Part shown: one piece after another, positions 47,645 to 61,003 of the stretch
Position numbering within the stretch: the first letter of the stretch is position 1
Layout of the letters: every line of letters starts with the position of its first letter
Assembly: GCA_015183035.1 (NCBI GenBank)
Contig: JACZZP010000011.1
Coordinates: 124,001 to 188,000, forward strand
Direction of reading: 5' to 3'
DNA length: 64,000 nucleotides
From: Meloidogyne chitwoodi
Taxonomy: Eukaryota > Nematoda > Chromadorea > Rhabditida > Meloidogynidae
Program-made: the position numbers and the translations under genes
Notes under the pieces: model-generated
Databases searched by the model: none
The model's input: the letters and a program-made list of their open reading frames with translations, nothing else
Told to the model about the DNA's origin: nothing

Positions 47645-50600
47645 TTATCCTGCAATATTAGCTGCTGCTGACTCTCCTTTAATTCTTTCAAATGCCTCTG
47701 TCATTCTAATTCGCAAAGTTTGTTCATTTAACTCAAAATCCGAAGCAAGACGAACATATCCATCGTGAAGTGTGATTTTAGGATTGATAAAATGCATTGA
47801 GTCCTTTAAGGAAAAAACAAGTTTAGAAGTATAGCACAAATTTTTCAACGAGTTTGCTTGACATTAAAATAAACAACAAAAATAAAGCAAAATTAATGAA
47901 CAGTAAAAAATCAAAATAGGTATCTGAACAAAACATGGAAAACAAACACAATATAAACATACTAGATAAGGAATAATCAAAACAAACAAAACATTCAAAC
48001 AGCCAAAGAAAATAATCAAAACATGCATAAAAACAAAAGAAGCAAATAATAAACATCTAACAAACATAACAAACATTTTAACATAAAACAAGCATTAACA
48101 AGTATAAAAGCATAAATAACAAAAACATTCTAACCAAACATAGCAATTAACATATAAAACATTAAACATTTTAACATAAAAACATAATATTAGTTTAAAA
48201 ATACGAAATCTAACCTTTAAAGGAAAAGGCAATCCTTGTTTAAGTGCACGTGCCAATTCTGGTCCAAGAAACATTTTTGCTAGGGGTGCTAATTGTGAAA
48301 TACTTTCTGGTTCAATTGGAATAGCAGAACGATGTAAACGAACTAACAATTTTTTTAATTTTAAATCGCCACCAAATTTATTATCTTCAGCATTTAATTT
48401 AATATCTGCTGTTCCATCAGCTGAGGAAACCAAAACTTGTCGATCCTTTCGGGAAGATCGTTCTCGAACAAATGTTAAAATATGTGCTGTAAAAATTAAA
48501 AAAAAATAATTTTTATAAATTCTTTTAACAAAACAAACCCTTAAGATCCATTGTGCCCATTCCCGGCTTAAATAGCATTTCTGGCAACTGATTTGGTACC
48601 ATAACAAATTTACTAAAAAATAATTATATTAAATTATTTTTCTATCCTCGAACAAACGTTGTTGTATTTGAAAAATGATTCCCTAAAGCTGGAACAAGTT
48701 TTCCAACACATATTGACTTGAGAAAGTCTCCTCCAGTCTGATCAATGTCTGGGCAAGTTGTGCGAACAAAACCTCTATATAAAGGTGGTAAACTTTGTTC
48801 ATCAACTCTAATAGTTAATTTATCTAGTTGAAAAGCCTAAATTATTATTCAAAATTATTAAAATTATATAAATGAAGGTTACCTGGTATAACATAGAATT
48901 TAGTGTATAATCTGAAGCGTAAAGGTAAAGCATTCTTTCAGAATCTTTTTCTACAGGTATAGGCTGTGGGAAAAAAGGTGCAGAATGCTGAGATTCTGGA
49001 TAACGTAATTCACCTATTTTATTTATATATTTTCTTAATATTTTTTTTAATTTTTTAAATTGCCTCTTTGTTGTGTTTCAAAATATTCATTGGTTATTAT
49101 TGGATCAGAAACCATTCTCCCATCAATAAATAATCCAGTTGAGAGACGTTGTACAAATCTGAGATTCAAGTTTTTTTTTAATTGTTTTAGAAAAATAAAA
49201 TGTTTTTAGTGTTTATTGGGGTTATTTAAAAACTTAGATGTTACTTGGATGTTTTTTTTAAAAAGTTGGGTATGTTTATAAAACTTGGATGTTTGTTAAA
49301 AACAATGTTTGGATGTTTGTTAAAACATGATATGTTTTTTAAATCTTAAATGTTTTGTTAAAACATGGGTATGTTTTTAAAACATTTTTTACCTTTCAAT
49401 AACACCGTCATTAGTTCCATTACCAAAATTAGAAAAATGTTCTCCAAGAGGAATATAAGTAATACGTTGAAATAAATTAGGTGAATTTCTTTCAACAATA
49501 TCTCTTAACGATCTACATAATAAATCTGGAATTCTTTGTCTAATTAAATCATTAATTGTTGCTTCAAATATTTTTATTATTGGACCAAATAAACCTTCAG
49601 GATTTATTGTAAATTGTGAAAAACGTAAATTTGTTCTACAATGATTTACTGAAACTTTAATAAATCCATCTATTGATCTTAATTGTGTTGCCATCTGTTT
49701 TTTGAGGAAAAAAAAGAAGAGATAAGACTACCATAAAACACAAAAATACCTCAACATTTAACCCTTCAAGACGACCAAAAACTGTTCCAGGGAATTGAAA
49801 TAAAGGTCCCGCATCACCATGAAAACGTCCAGAAAGACTGTAAAAAGAAGGGGAATTAAATTATATATTCTGAATTTTCAGTGCCGCCGTTTCATTGCCA
49901 GTGGCAAAAAATTAAAAATTTAATTAAATTTACGTAATTGCAGCATTCTCAATTGAAAAAAGGAAAAAGTGTGGGGAAACAAAATGTAAATTAGATTGTG
50001 TTGGTGGACGATAAGATAATGTTTGTACATCACTGACAAATATAGTTCCTCTTATTCCTGATTCATCAAATTGATGCTTTAATTTATTTAAAAAAAATAA
50101 AAAAGAAAAATACTTGAGCTCTAAATCCATGTAAAGTAGCTAATTGTTCATTAAGTAACTGAAAAAATTAGAAAAAAATAAAATTAATTGTGGGTAAAAG
50201 GGTGTAGACACTCAATAATTTTGCCTTTTACTGATTTCCAGTAATTAAAAAAAAATTTTTTAATTTTTTAAATTTAACCTTTACAGCTAAATTTTTAACA
50301 TATTCTGCACCTTTTCTAGTCAATCTAAGTTTTATTCCTGGATTTCCTGTATTTTATTTAAATTTAACTTTAATTAAATTTATTTTTTATTTCTTGCCAT
50401 AATATCTATTCCATTTATTATTTGGCTCTGGTTCAATTCTTGATTGTCCCAAATTAATAAAATTAAATAAATAAAGAGAAAATACAAAAAATCTCAAAGA
50501 ATCTCGCAAATTCAAAAAATTGACAAACATTTGAGGACATTTGAGTGCTACGAGCATTTTTGGTGTTCTGTCTCACTTTTTTGCAAAAATAAGAGAATTT

Positions 50601-50645
50601 AAAGAAGCAAAAAAGAAGACTAATTGTTAATAAATAAAATTTCAA
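47645..50645 (-). CDS. LBP/BPI/CETP-family secreted lipid-binding protein
   Basis: The family start is visible as NPGIKLRLTRKGAEYVKNLA with VKLLNEQLATLHG. It is followed by RGTIFVSDVQTLSYRPPTQS, SPHFFLFSIENAAIT, LSGRFHGDAGPLFQFPGTVF, a pair of Cys (VNHCRTNLRF, DLLCRSLRDIVERN), GLFIDGRMVSDPIITNEYF, then the second barrel: MLYLYASDYTLNSMLYQAF, YRGFVRTTCPDIDQ, VSSADGTADIKLNAEDN and LHDGYVRLASDFELNEQ. The two-barrel order and the Cys spacing fit the superfamily, whose members bind lipids or lipopolysaccharide outside the cell. The N-terminal exon from ATG 50645 is hydrophobic (MKFYLLTISLLFCFF), signal-like, but its splice to the next exon is not certain. The intron at 50347-50397 is GC-AG. Stop TAA 47645-47647. 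Confidence 0.82.
49235..49385. repeat. AAACTTGGATGTTTGTTAAAAAC repeat in an LBP intron
   Basis: About five imperfect 25-30-bp copies of TTGGATGTTTGTTAAAAC / GGGTATGTTTTTAAAAC. Confidence 0.7.
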
Positions 50646-51521
50646 TGTCCTTCAAATTTTTTTTCTATGATTGATTTTTTTTCTTCTCAAGAGTTTGTAG
50701 TAAAATGATTATCAAAAACTCTGGTTTTACCCGAGTTATTTTTTTTTTATTAAAAGTTGTAGCGAAAAAAAACTAAAGAAAAAGCGCAAAAACCCTCTCC
50801 AAAAATTCTTTTAAATAAATAAAAAAATAAAAGAGAAAAACGCGTTTTTCACAACAAAATGAGAAAATTAGTAAACGATCAGTCTCTCTTTTAATAAAAA
50901 TAAAAAATAAAAATTAAGTTGCAAGGGAGAATAAATCTTTTTTTCTTCTTTTAAAGACTTCCAGCTGATGGATAAAACATAAAAAATAAGTTAATATTAA
51001 TTTAGAAAATTTATACGGAACTTTTTTATTTTTTTTTCTCATTAGCAATCCCTTTTTTAAGTATTTTTATGGATAAATGATTTTTTAACTGCGAGAAAAT
51101 TATTTTTTTAATAAATTACTCTAAGCTATTTTAGAGAAAATAAATAAATAATTAGTTTTAGAGAAGATTTATTTTTGCGAAAAACAGTTTTTTTCAAAAA
51201 AATTGATTTTACTATTTTAAGGAATTAAAAAATAAATAAATTAAAGAAAGGAGGGTTATTTAAAAAAATGGGGAGTATGCCTTTCGACACTCAAATTTTG
51301 ATGATCAACTGGCCTTTTTAAAATGTGGCACTGAAACGTCCTTGACAAAAAATTGTTGTAGTTCTGCCAAATAACAAAACTTTCAATCAATTTGAGTAAA
51401 TAGAATGAGTCTTTTTGAGGAAGATATTGCATCATTCATCAATTTAAAGCATTAATTTACTCTTTTTTAGCTTTTAAGAAGCATTTTTTTACTCAAATTA
51501 AAATTTTCTTTTTTTCAGTTT
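50646..51521. other. divergent intergenic region, LBP / CARS
   Basis: 880 bp of A/T runs. About 51288-51345 holds GACACTCAAATTTTGATGAT and GGCACTGAAACGTCC, words matching the TIRs at 22378-22970. A T-rich TTTTTTTCAG at 51509-51518 precedes the CARS start. Confidence 0.5.
51505..51518 (+). promoter_or_regulatory. candidate trans-splice acceptor before the CARS upstream ATG
   Basis: TTTTCTTTTTTTCAG is a strong acceptor three bases before the ATG at 51522, with no exon upstream. Confidence 0.5.
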
Positions 51522-54500
51522 ATGCAAATCTTGCGTAGTGCGACAGTTTACACTTTTCGTTTTTTAATAAATTTACCACGTTTATTTTATCCTTCACATT
51601 TTAAATTGTCAACAACAAATTTAATTGAAAAGAATAATAGAAATTATTGTTAGTTTTTTTTAATTAGTTTTAGGGAAGGCTTTTTTTAGGTAATTTATCT
51701 TGAATTATTCACAAATTTTTGAATAATTTTTTTAATTTATATTTTATTTAAATCTTAGTCATAAATTTGTAATTGATTTTGGTCATAATAACGTAATTAA
51801 AAAAATTAAAACATTCTTTATTTGAGAAGAAGAAATGAACAATTCATAGTTTTCCTCTTAAATTTGTTTTTCAATAAAAAATTTATTGTTAAATAAATTT
51901 AAAGGAAAACGTGAAACTTAAAGGAAGTAATAATTTTCAAACGTCTCGAATATATTTATAATTTTTTACTTTATTTTAAAAATTTAAATACATTTTTATT
52001 TAAGCAATGCAGTGCAATTGGACTCCATACAAAAATAAAGATTCTCAGCCTCGGCTGCATTTATTAAATAGTTTGACTCGTACAAAAGAACCTTTTGAAC
52101 CAATTTTTGGAAAACAGGTTTATTGTTTTATTTGATTTTTATTTTTTTTAAATTTAGATTAAATTTTATATTTGTGGGCCAACAGTTTATGATTCTGCAC
52201 ATATGGGGCATGCTAGAGCTTATCTTTCTTTTGACATTGTGAGAAGAGTTCTTACAGATTATTTTAATTATGATGTGTTATATGTAATGAATATTACTGA
52301 TATTGATGATAAAATAATTAAAAGGTTTTTATTTTTGTAAATTTTGGGGAATTATTTGAAGAATTTGACCCAAATGAACTTTACTCAAATTTAAATATCA
52401 AAAAATTTCATTTTATAGAGCTAGACAAAAATATTTATTTGACAACTATTTTAATGAAATTTCCACTTCAAATGGAATTTCAAATCAACTAAAAGAAGCA
52501 CTTGACTATTTTCGAATCAAAATTTCAAATGAAGTTGATATTGACAAGAAAAATTTATACACTGTTATGGTATTTTTTTAATTATTATTTTCATTATTTA
52601 TTCTGGAATAAGTTGAATAATTTAAGGAACAGTTTTAAGTTCGCGGTGGTGTAGTTGGAAAGCTTCTAGGTTAACTAACCAAATGGCCGTGGTTCGAATC
52701 CATCTATTGGAAATTTATTTTAGTTCTTAATGAAACGAATTAATTTACCCGAAAGATTTTTTTTATTTGAAAATAACAATAATATTAGAGTCTGGGATCA
52801 AAAAAGTTATTATTTTACTTTGAATTTAATTTTAATAATCTTCAAAAAAATTTTTAGGCAGACAAATTTGCTACAGATTTGATTTCTTTTGAAACACAAT
52901 TTTTGGAAATTGAGAAGACAGAGAGTGCCGATAAAATTCTCCAACTGCTAACACAATTGATAGAAACATCAAAAGATGTAATCTCTGATTGGTTGGATTC
53001 AACAATGGGTCACACAGTTAATGACCATGAAGTTTTTACAAAATTAGCTAGAAGGTTTTTATTTTAATTTATATATTTTTTATTGAGGGATTTTAGTTTA
53101 AAATTATTTAATAATAACATTTTAGTCCCTCACTTTTTGTGAAATTTTATTTTAAATTTTTTTGGAAAAAATTTGCCAAATTATTTTTTTATTTTTAAAG
53201 GTATGAGAATGAATTTCTACAAGAAATGAATGCTTTAAATATAAAAGAGCCAAATATTTTAACTCGAGTTAGCGAATATATTCCAGAAATTATAGCTTAT
53301 GTAACAAAAATAATTGAAAATGGTTATGCCTATGTTTTGGATGGATCGGTTTATTTTTTATTTTTTTTTAAATTATTTTTTTTTTTAAAAAAAAGGTATA
53401 TTTTAATACAAAAGCATTTTCATGTTCTCCCAATCATAATTATGCAAAACTTTTACCAGAAGCTTTTAATGATCAAAATTGTATAGAAAAACATTTGCTT
53501 GAAGGGGAGGGAGAGTTATCAATTTGTAATGAAAAAATTTCTAAACGTGATTTTGCGTTATGGAAAGCTTCGAAGAATGGAGAACCTTTTTGGGAAAGTC
53601 CTTGGGGAAAAGGTTTTTTTTTAATTTTTTGAATAATTTTTTTTTAATTTAAATTAAAAGGTCGTCCAGGTTGGCATATTGAATGTTCAGCAATGTGTAT
53701 GTCTGTTTGTGGGTCAAAGTTGGATATTCATGCGGGAGGTTTTGATTTAAAATTTCCACATCATGATAACGAAATTGCACAGGTTTTTCTTTTTTTTTAT
53801 TTTTTGGACTAAATAAAAGAATTTTCAAATTATTTTTATTAAAAATTAATTATTAAATTTTTAGTGTGAAGCCTATTCTGACTGTGACCATTGGGTAAAC
53901 TTTTTTTTACATTGTGGGACACTTAGAATTGCTGGATTAAAAATGTCAAAAAGTTTAAAAAATTTTATAACTATAAAAGATGCATTAGAAAAATACACAG
54001 CAAAGCAATTAAGAATTCTTTTTTTGATGCATGTTTGGTCTGATAATTTGGATTATAGGTTTTTTTTTTGGATTTTAATTTATTTTCCTTTTTAAAAAAT
54101 TCTTTTTGGGTAACTTTTAATTTAAAAATATTTAAAATTTATTTTTTAAGTGATTCTACAATGGAACACGTTTTACACTTTGAAAAGCTTTGCTGTGAAT
54201 TCTTTTTAAATATTAAAGATCTTATAAGAAAACAGATGAAAGAAAGCAATGAAATTAATGAGGTTTTTTAAAAATATTTTTTTCTTTTTGAATTTGCTAA
54301 AATCAATGATTGAGACCGACACTTGAATATCGAAGTAATACCATGTTGAAATTCTTTAAAATAAATTTTGGATAACCCAGTGGAAACTTAGAATATAAAC
54401 AATTTTTTTTAAATTTTTTCTTTAATTTTTTTTATCAAGTGTCGGTCCCTAAGCCTCTCTCACTGTCTGTAAGGCCCCACCATATTAATTTTTATTTTAA

Positions 54501-55344
54501 TTTTTTTAGTGCTTTAAAAAATTTGATGACCGTGATATTAAAGTTCTCAATAACTTTACTTCTTTTCAATCAGAAATTCATTTAGCTTTGTGTGACTCAA
54601 TTGACACTAGAACTGTTTTGGAAAAAATTAGATCAATAATTTCTTTAATAAATTTATATTTAAAAGAAAAAGAGGAAGAAAAACCAAATTGCAATTTATT
54701 AGCAAATTGTTCAAATTATATAATTAAAATATTGAAAATACTTGGAATTGAAACTGGTTTTAAAGAATTTAATTTTGCTTCAAATCAAGGGTTTTTTTTA
54801 ATAATTTAAAAATTATAATTAAATTTTTTTATATTTAAGAACATCAGTAAATAATTGTGAAGATCGTGAAGCAATGTTAATGCCTTACTTGGAAGTATTG
54901 GCGAATTTCCGAGAAGTTGTGAGAAATGAGGCACGGGCAACGAAAAATATTAATATTCTCAAGGTTTTTTTATTTATTAAATTTTTCAAAATGTCCAAAA
55001 GAGAAAAAATTCTCAAAATGTCCAAAAGAAAAAAATTCTCAAAATGTCCAATAGCTTAAAATTTTTTAATTTTGTAAATGTTAATATTTAAAAAGGAATG
55101 TGATCGTCTTCGAGATGAAATATTGCCAAATCTAGGTGTCAGACTCGAAGATCATACAAAAGATACTCGATTAAAATTAATAGATAAAGAAGTATTAATA
55201 CGTGAAAGAGAACAAAAAGAAGCAGAGATTAGAGAAAAAGAAGAAAAGAAAAAAAAATTAGAGAAAGAAAAGGAAAATAAAAGAAAATTAAAAGAAGAAA
55301 AGAAGCAAAAACAAAGAGAAGCATCAACAATTTTAAAAAAATAA
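51522..55344 (+). CDS. CARS: Cysteinyl-tRNA synthetase (with optional mitochondrial N-terminal exon)
   Basis: Class I synthetase. [20 protein letters not shown] contains the first zinc Cys and the HIGH motif. Later come [39 protein letters not shown] (zinc His/Glu region), [15 protein letters not shown] (KMSKS), and a helical anticodon region ([20 protein letters not shown]). A C-terminal Lys/Glu coiled tail ([20 protein letters not shown]) is typical of the eukaryotic cytosolic enzyme. The cytosolic start is ATG 52007 ([19 protein letters not shown]). Exon 51522-51648 encodes [20 protein letters not shown] with a Ser/Thr/Asn-rich remainder, and splices in frame (TAT T|CA ATG) to it. That would give a presequence. 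A long TIM-like insertion seen in eukaryotic CARS is present ([14 protein letters not shown] to VLDGS). An intron holds a tRNA-like element. Stop TAA 55342-55344. Confidence 0.92.
52640..52712 (+). tRNA. tRNA-like sequence in a CARS intron
   Basis: GGTGGTGTAGTTGGAAAGC (A-box) and GTGGTTCGAATCCAT (B-box), with TCTATTGG at the end. Anticodon-arm pairing is poor. It is a member of the same dispersed tRNA-derived family. Confidence 0.35.
54314..54447. repeat. inverted repeat in a CARS intron, 13-bp perfect arms
   Basis: GACCGACACTTGA (54314-54326) and TCAAGTGTCGGTC (54435-54447). Confidence 0.65.
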
Positions 55345-56051
55345 ATAAATAAAATTCATAATAAATAAATAAATGACCAGAAGAATCAGAATTAATTTCA
55401 GAAAATTGTTGTTTTATTAAAAAGTGCAGAGAGGTTTGTTTTTCATTTATTTTTAAATAATTATATTTGTTGCACTCAAAAACATATATTTATGTTGTTA
55501 TGTATGTTCATATTGTGTTAAATTATATTTTAAGAGAGATATTAATGTTTTAAAGAAATATATAAAAGAGTTTAGATTTTTAAATATTTAAAAAGGGGTT
55601 AAGGGATGTCCCCTTAGCTTTACTTTTGTAAACTTTTCCCTTTAGAATACTAAATTATTTTTTAATATAATCTAAACTGTGTTGTATATCTTCTATATTA
55701 AATTGTGTGTTTTTTGTTTAAAATTGGAAATCCCAGTTTTTCAAAGTAAAAAAATATAAATGCGGATAATTCAATTAGACCTTTTAATTTCTTTTAGTAA
55801 TATTAAATAAATATTATTTTAAAATAATTTTAAATTTATCAAAATTTCCCAAAAAAGAACAATACATTATTTTAAAAATAGTCAGAAAAGCAAAACAAGA
55901 AAAAAAGCGCTAAGTGGAAAGACAAATAAAGGTAATTATTAAATTATCTTTATCTAAGAGAGTATATTAACAGAACAATAATAATATTTAATTTTATAAC
56001 AAAAACCTGGGTGTTTTTCGCTTTTCTAAAAAAACATTCTTTTTTCTTGCT
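55345..56051. other. convergent spacer between CARS and IARS
   Basis: 700 bp. A/T-rich, with no coding frame. Both genes end into it. Confidence 0.5.
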
Positions 56052-59000
56052 TCATTTTTCAAGTCTCAATAATTTTAACTTAAAAAAAATTAATTAATTT
56101 AATTAAAATTAAATTTAAAAACCTCTAATTGTGCTCCTTTAATCTGATCACAACTTTCAGCAATTAAATCATCTTTATTATTTTTATTATTAAAATTAAC
56201 TTCTTCTAGCATTAACGGTGTCCCAGTGCTTTGCTCTATATTTTTATAATTGTCATTTAAAGCTTTAGCCAGCAAAGAGTCTTTGGGTGTCACAAAACAA
56301 TAAACTATAGCTTTATCTGTTTCTAATAATTTTCCCTTTAAATTTAAAAAATAAAATAAATAATTATTTAAAATAAATTAATTAATAACCTTTTTTCGTA
56401 ATTTTTGTATTCTATTTGATACTTCTCTAGAAAGTCCCATTGCCAAAATGTTTTCATCTTCGCTAGTATTTATCATAACAACACACTGAGCAAAAAATAA
56501 TAATTTACTATTTTTAAAAAATATTTAAAAAAAATTTCCCAAAAAATTCTAAAAGAAAAAACACTCTATTTCCCACACAAATCAAAAATTCAATTAAAAA
56601 TATACTTAATTTTTCAAGACAAAAAATATTTTTTTTTTGAAAAAAATTCCCAAACCTTTCCTTTCGTTGCTGTTTCCCATTGATTATCATCATTATCATT
56701 CTTCTCTTTATTAATAGTAAAAGAAACAGTCAATTCTTCAGATGATAGTTGATGACCCAAAACACTCATTTTTCCATCATCTAGAAATTGTTCCAATTCA
56801 TCTTCAGATATTTTATTCTAATTTAAAAATATTTTTAAAAAATTAAAAAAGAAAGAAACCTTCAAATATTCTGTCACAACTTTTTGGTCACCTTTTAAAC
56901 GAGCACCAAGTAATCTAAAATTAGGCTCAGCTTTAAGATTAACACCATAATCTTGTCGATTACTTGAAGTTGTTAATTTAATAACATTCATTTCAGAAAG
57001 AATATAATTTTTTAGAAGGACAACGTCTTGGAGGAATTGTTCATCTCTAAAGAAGAGAAATTAAATTTTTATTTTTTTTTTAAATTTTTATCAAATAAAT
57101 TTGATAAGAGGTTAAGGAGAACCTAAAGATGAACATTTTTGAGAAAAAAAATTTATTTTACAATTTTTTTCAAATAAATTTAATTCCAAAAAGTAGAGGT
57201 TAAGGAACATAAGGGTTAAGGAACGTAATGGTGACCAGAATTAAAAAATAAATAAACCTGTTAACAACAATAACTTCCTTCAATGGATACTTTAAAAATA
57301 ATAAACAAATTTAAATAAATTTAATTATAAAAAACCTTGACAGCAATAGCTTTTCTGTCTCTTAATGTCCGAATTATTTCAATTATGCTTCTCATTGTGG
57401 CTACTTGCCTTTCCAAATTTTCATCAATAAATTGGTCTTCTGCTATAGGTAAAGAAGTAAAATGAACAGAATCTTCAGCTTTCAAGTCTGTCTAAAAAAT
57501 AAAGAAAAATAGAGAGGAATCAATGCGCAAATAATTTACGGATAAAACTTGCGGACATAAAAAAGATTACCAGATTTTTCAATTTTTGCCACATATATTC
57601 CGAGAAAAAAGGAGTAAAAGGTGCCATTAAACGTGTTATTTGTAGAATAACATGTATTAATGTAGAAATTGCTAATAATTGATCTTCTCTCCCATTATTT
57701 GTTGTCGTTGTTCCTTTTATTCTACTTCGATTTAGACGAATAAAAGTATTTGTAAGAATATCAAAATAATTAACTAAAGGAGAAACAACAGTGTATAAAC
57801 GATATTCTTTCATTTCTTTACTAACAAAAGATATAAGAGAATTAGTAAATGATAAAATCCATTGATCCATTAAATTTGTAAAGCCTTTATTATTTAATAC
57901 AAATTGTTTTCCACTTTCCTTAAATTAAAAGAATTTTATTATTTTTTTAAATTTTGAATGTTCTGCTAAACCCCTACACACATTTGAGTCTCATAAATTG
58001 AGCGTTAAAGGAGAATTTAATTCTGAGACTCAAATAGACATAAGGGAACCAATTAATAATTTTAAAAAAGCTTACTGCTTCATATTTATTGACTGCCAAA
58101 CTAACAAATTTGTAAGCATTTAACCAAGGTCCAAGCACTTGCTTAACCACTTCCGCTACCCCTTCTTCTTGAAAACGCAAATTTTCACCTCTTACAACAG
58201 GGGAATTAATTAAATAAAGACGAAGAGCATCCGCTCCATATTTTTCAACAATTTCCATCGGATCAGGATAATTCTTTTTACTTTTGGACATTTTATTTCC
58301 ATCTGAAGCTAATACTAAACCATTACAAATTAAATTTTTAAAAGGTGGACGATTAAAAAGAGCAGTTGAAATGACCAATAAAGTGTAGAACCATCCACGA
58401 GTTTGGTCAATACCTTAAATATTTTTATTAAATATAAAATCATTAAGAAACCTTCCGCAACAAAATCAGCAGGAAAATTATTTTCAAAAACTTGACAATT
58501 CTCAAAAGGATAATGTTGCTGAGCATAAGGCATAGATCCCGATTCAAACCAACAATCAAAAACTTCGCTGACTCTTTTCAAAGGTTGATTTCCTTTAATT
58601 TTTGATGGAATAATAATATCATCAATACTAAAATAGAGTTTTTAACATTAAAAATTCAAAAAAAAAAAACTTTTCACGATGTAAATCAGTTATTTTTACG
58701 CCTGTAAGTTCTTCAAGTTCTGCAATAGATCCAGGACATACAATCTCATTGTGATCATCACTAACCCAAAGATTTATTGGTGTTCCCCAAAAACGGTTTC
58801 TACTGACTGCCCAGTCTCTTGCATCGCGTAACCAATTTGCAAATCTTTTATCTCGAACAAATGAAGGAACCCTGAAAAACAATAAATAAATATTATTTTT
58901 TAAATAAAATTAAAATTAAACCATCTAGTCTTTTCATTATTAGCCAATAATTGTTCAATAAAAGATTCAACACGAATAAACCAAGAAGGAACAGCCTTAT

Positions 59001-60607
59001 AAATAAGAGGAGTGTTTGATCTATAACAAAATGGATAGCCTTTAAAAAAATAAAATTAATTTTTAACAAAATAACAAACAAACTATGTTTATATTGTTCC
59101 TGTTTTAATAAAATACCCTTTTCTTTCAACATTTTAATTATTTGTTTGTCTGCATCTTTTACATATAAACCTTTAAAGTCTGTGACCTCATCTGTAAAAA
59201 TTCCCTTTTCATCTACGGGACAGACTAATTCTGATTCTTTTGTGATTACTCCGTGTTCTAAACAAGTTTTGTGGTCTTCCTAAAATTTTTAAAAAATGAA
59301 AAAAAAATTTAAATAAAAAAACCTCTCCAAAATAAGGCGCTTGGTGGACTATTCCAGTCCCCGCATCTGTCTTTACATATGTATTCGTCAAAACACAAAA
59401 TACCTTTCTTCCATTTTCTTTTAAACTTAAAAAATAAGGAAATGGTGGTGTGTACTCCTTTCCGGCAAGTTCACTGCCTTTAAATAGTTCAACAATTTTG
59501 AATGTGTTGGGCGATTTGTACAATTCAGAAAGACGTTCTCTTAGTATTATATACTCTTTTTTAGTTTTGTTATCTGAAAAAGAAATGAAAAATAAAATTA
59601 ATTAATAAAAACCTGATATAACAACATAAACTAAATTTGGATTCACACAAAGAGCCAAATTGCTAGGCAAAGTCCAAGGAGTTGTTGTCCATGCAACAAA
59701 AGAACGATTTGGATTTTCAACAAGTGGGAAGGCAACAAAAACTAAAAATATAAATCTTTAATAAATGTATTTAGTTTAAAAATAAACCAGAAGGATCAAC
59801 AACATCTTGATAATTTTGTCCAGCTTCAAAATTGGAAAGAGGAGTTGAACAACCAGTAGAAAAGGGCATAACCTTAACCCCTCGATAAACCAAATTTTTC
59901 TTGAAAAGTTGTGAAAAAATCCACCAAACACTTTCCATAAACCAACTTTAAAATAAAATAGTGAATTAAAATAATTGTTTTAAAAAATACGGATAAAGAG
60001 TTTTATAGTCATTATCAAAATCTATCCAACGTCCAGTCCTTTCAACCATATGTTGCCATTCCTCAGCATAACGCATTACAATTCCTCTACCTTAAATAAT
60101 TAAATATTATTCTGACAATTATAATTAAAATAAACGAACATTTAGCATTATAAACATCAATTCCCATTTCTAAAACATCGCTAGGTCCTTTTATTCCAAA
60201 AATTTTATCTACTTCATATTCTACAGGTAAACCATGTGTATCCCATCCAAAACGCCTTTCAACGTAAAATCCGCTTTGATGAGCCCAACGCGTAACAATG
60301 TCTTTTATTGTCCCTTAAATATTAAAAAAAAGTCGGTTATAAAAATATAAAATAAACCAGCTAAAATATGTCCATAATGAGGAAGTCCAGTAGCAAAAGG
60401 AGGACCGTCATAAAAAGTGTAATGAGGTTTGCCTCGATTTCGACTAAAAAAATAATAATTTAATTAAAATTTATCTAAAACAAACTCAAGTGATGTTTGA
60501 AAAGTATTTTTGTCTCTCCATTTTTGCAATATTTTACGTTCTTCTTCAGCAAAGTCAATATGTTCAGGAACAATTTCTAATTTTGAAACATCATCTTTTG
60601 GCTTCAT
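56052..60607 (-). CDS. IARS: Isoleucyl-tRNA synthetase, cytosolic type
   Basis: ATG 60607 ([20 protein letters not shown]). Class I signature [14 protein letters not shown] (HIGH variant), then [22 protein letters not shown]-like, the editing CP1 domain ([20 protein letters not shown] and [19 protein letters not shown]), [52 protein letters not shown], and KMSKS in [15 protein letters not shown]. The anticodon-binding domain follows ([33 protein letters not shown]) and a C-terminal region with [12 protein letters not shown]. It ends L-K-L-L-R-L-E-K with TGA at 56052-56054. About 16 or more exons with short introns. It charges tRNA-Ile in the cytosol. No presequence-like exon was seen upstream. 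Confidence 0.93.
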
Positions 60608-61003
60608 TTCTAAAAATATTTTAATCAAGTAAAAAAAATTGAAAAAGATAAAATTACGAAATTCAACAAAAATGATAAGGTTGAAAACTTAAAAAGTAAA
60701 GCCTAAGTAATTGCAGATTAGTTGCGAAATAGTATTTTAAATAAAAAAAGTAGAGATAAAGAGGAAACTAAAAATTATTTGCGATAAAATCCAGCGAATA
60801 CCCGGGTTTAAAATTAAATAGCATGAAAATTAGAAAAAAGGCAGTTAGAGAAAGTAAGAGATAATACAAAAAAGAGTAAAAGAGGAATATCAAAAATTAC
60901 AAAACGTTAAATAACGTTCATTTTAAGTTTTCTTGCTTTTTTAGGAATTTTGATCATTTTCAGATTTTTTTAACATTTAGTATTTATTTAACTTATATTT
61001 AAA

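Noticed and set aside
47823..48091. Minus-strand hydrophobic frames in the LBP gene
   Set aside because: They lie in an intron made of AACATA-type low-complexity sequence between two exons that join well.
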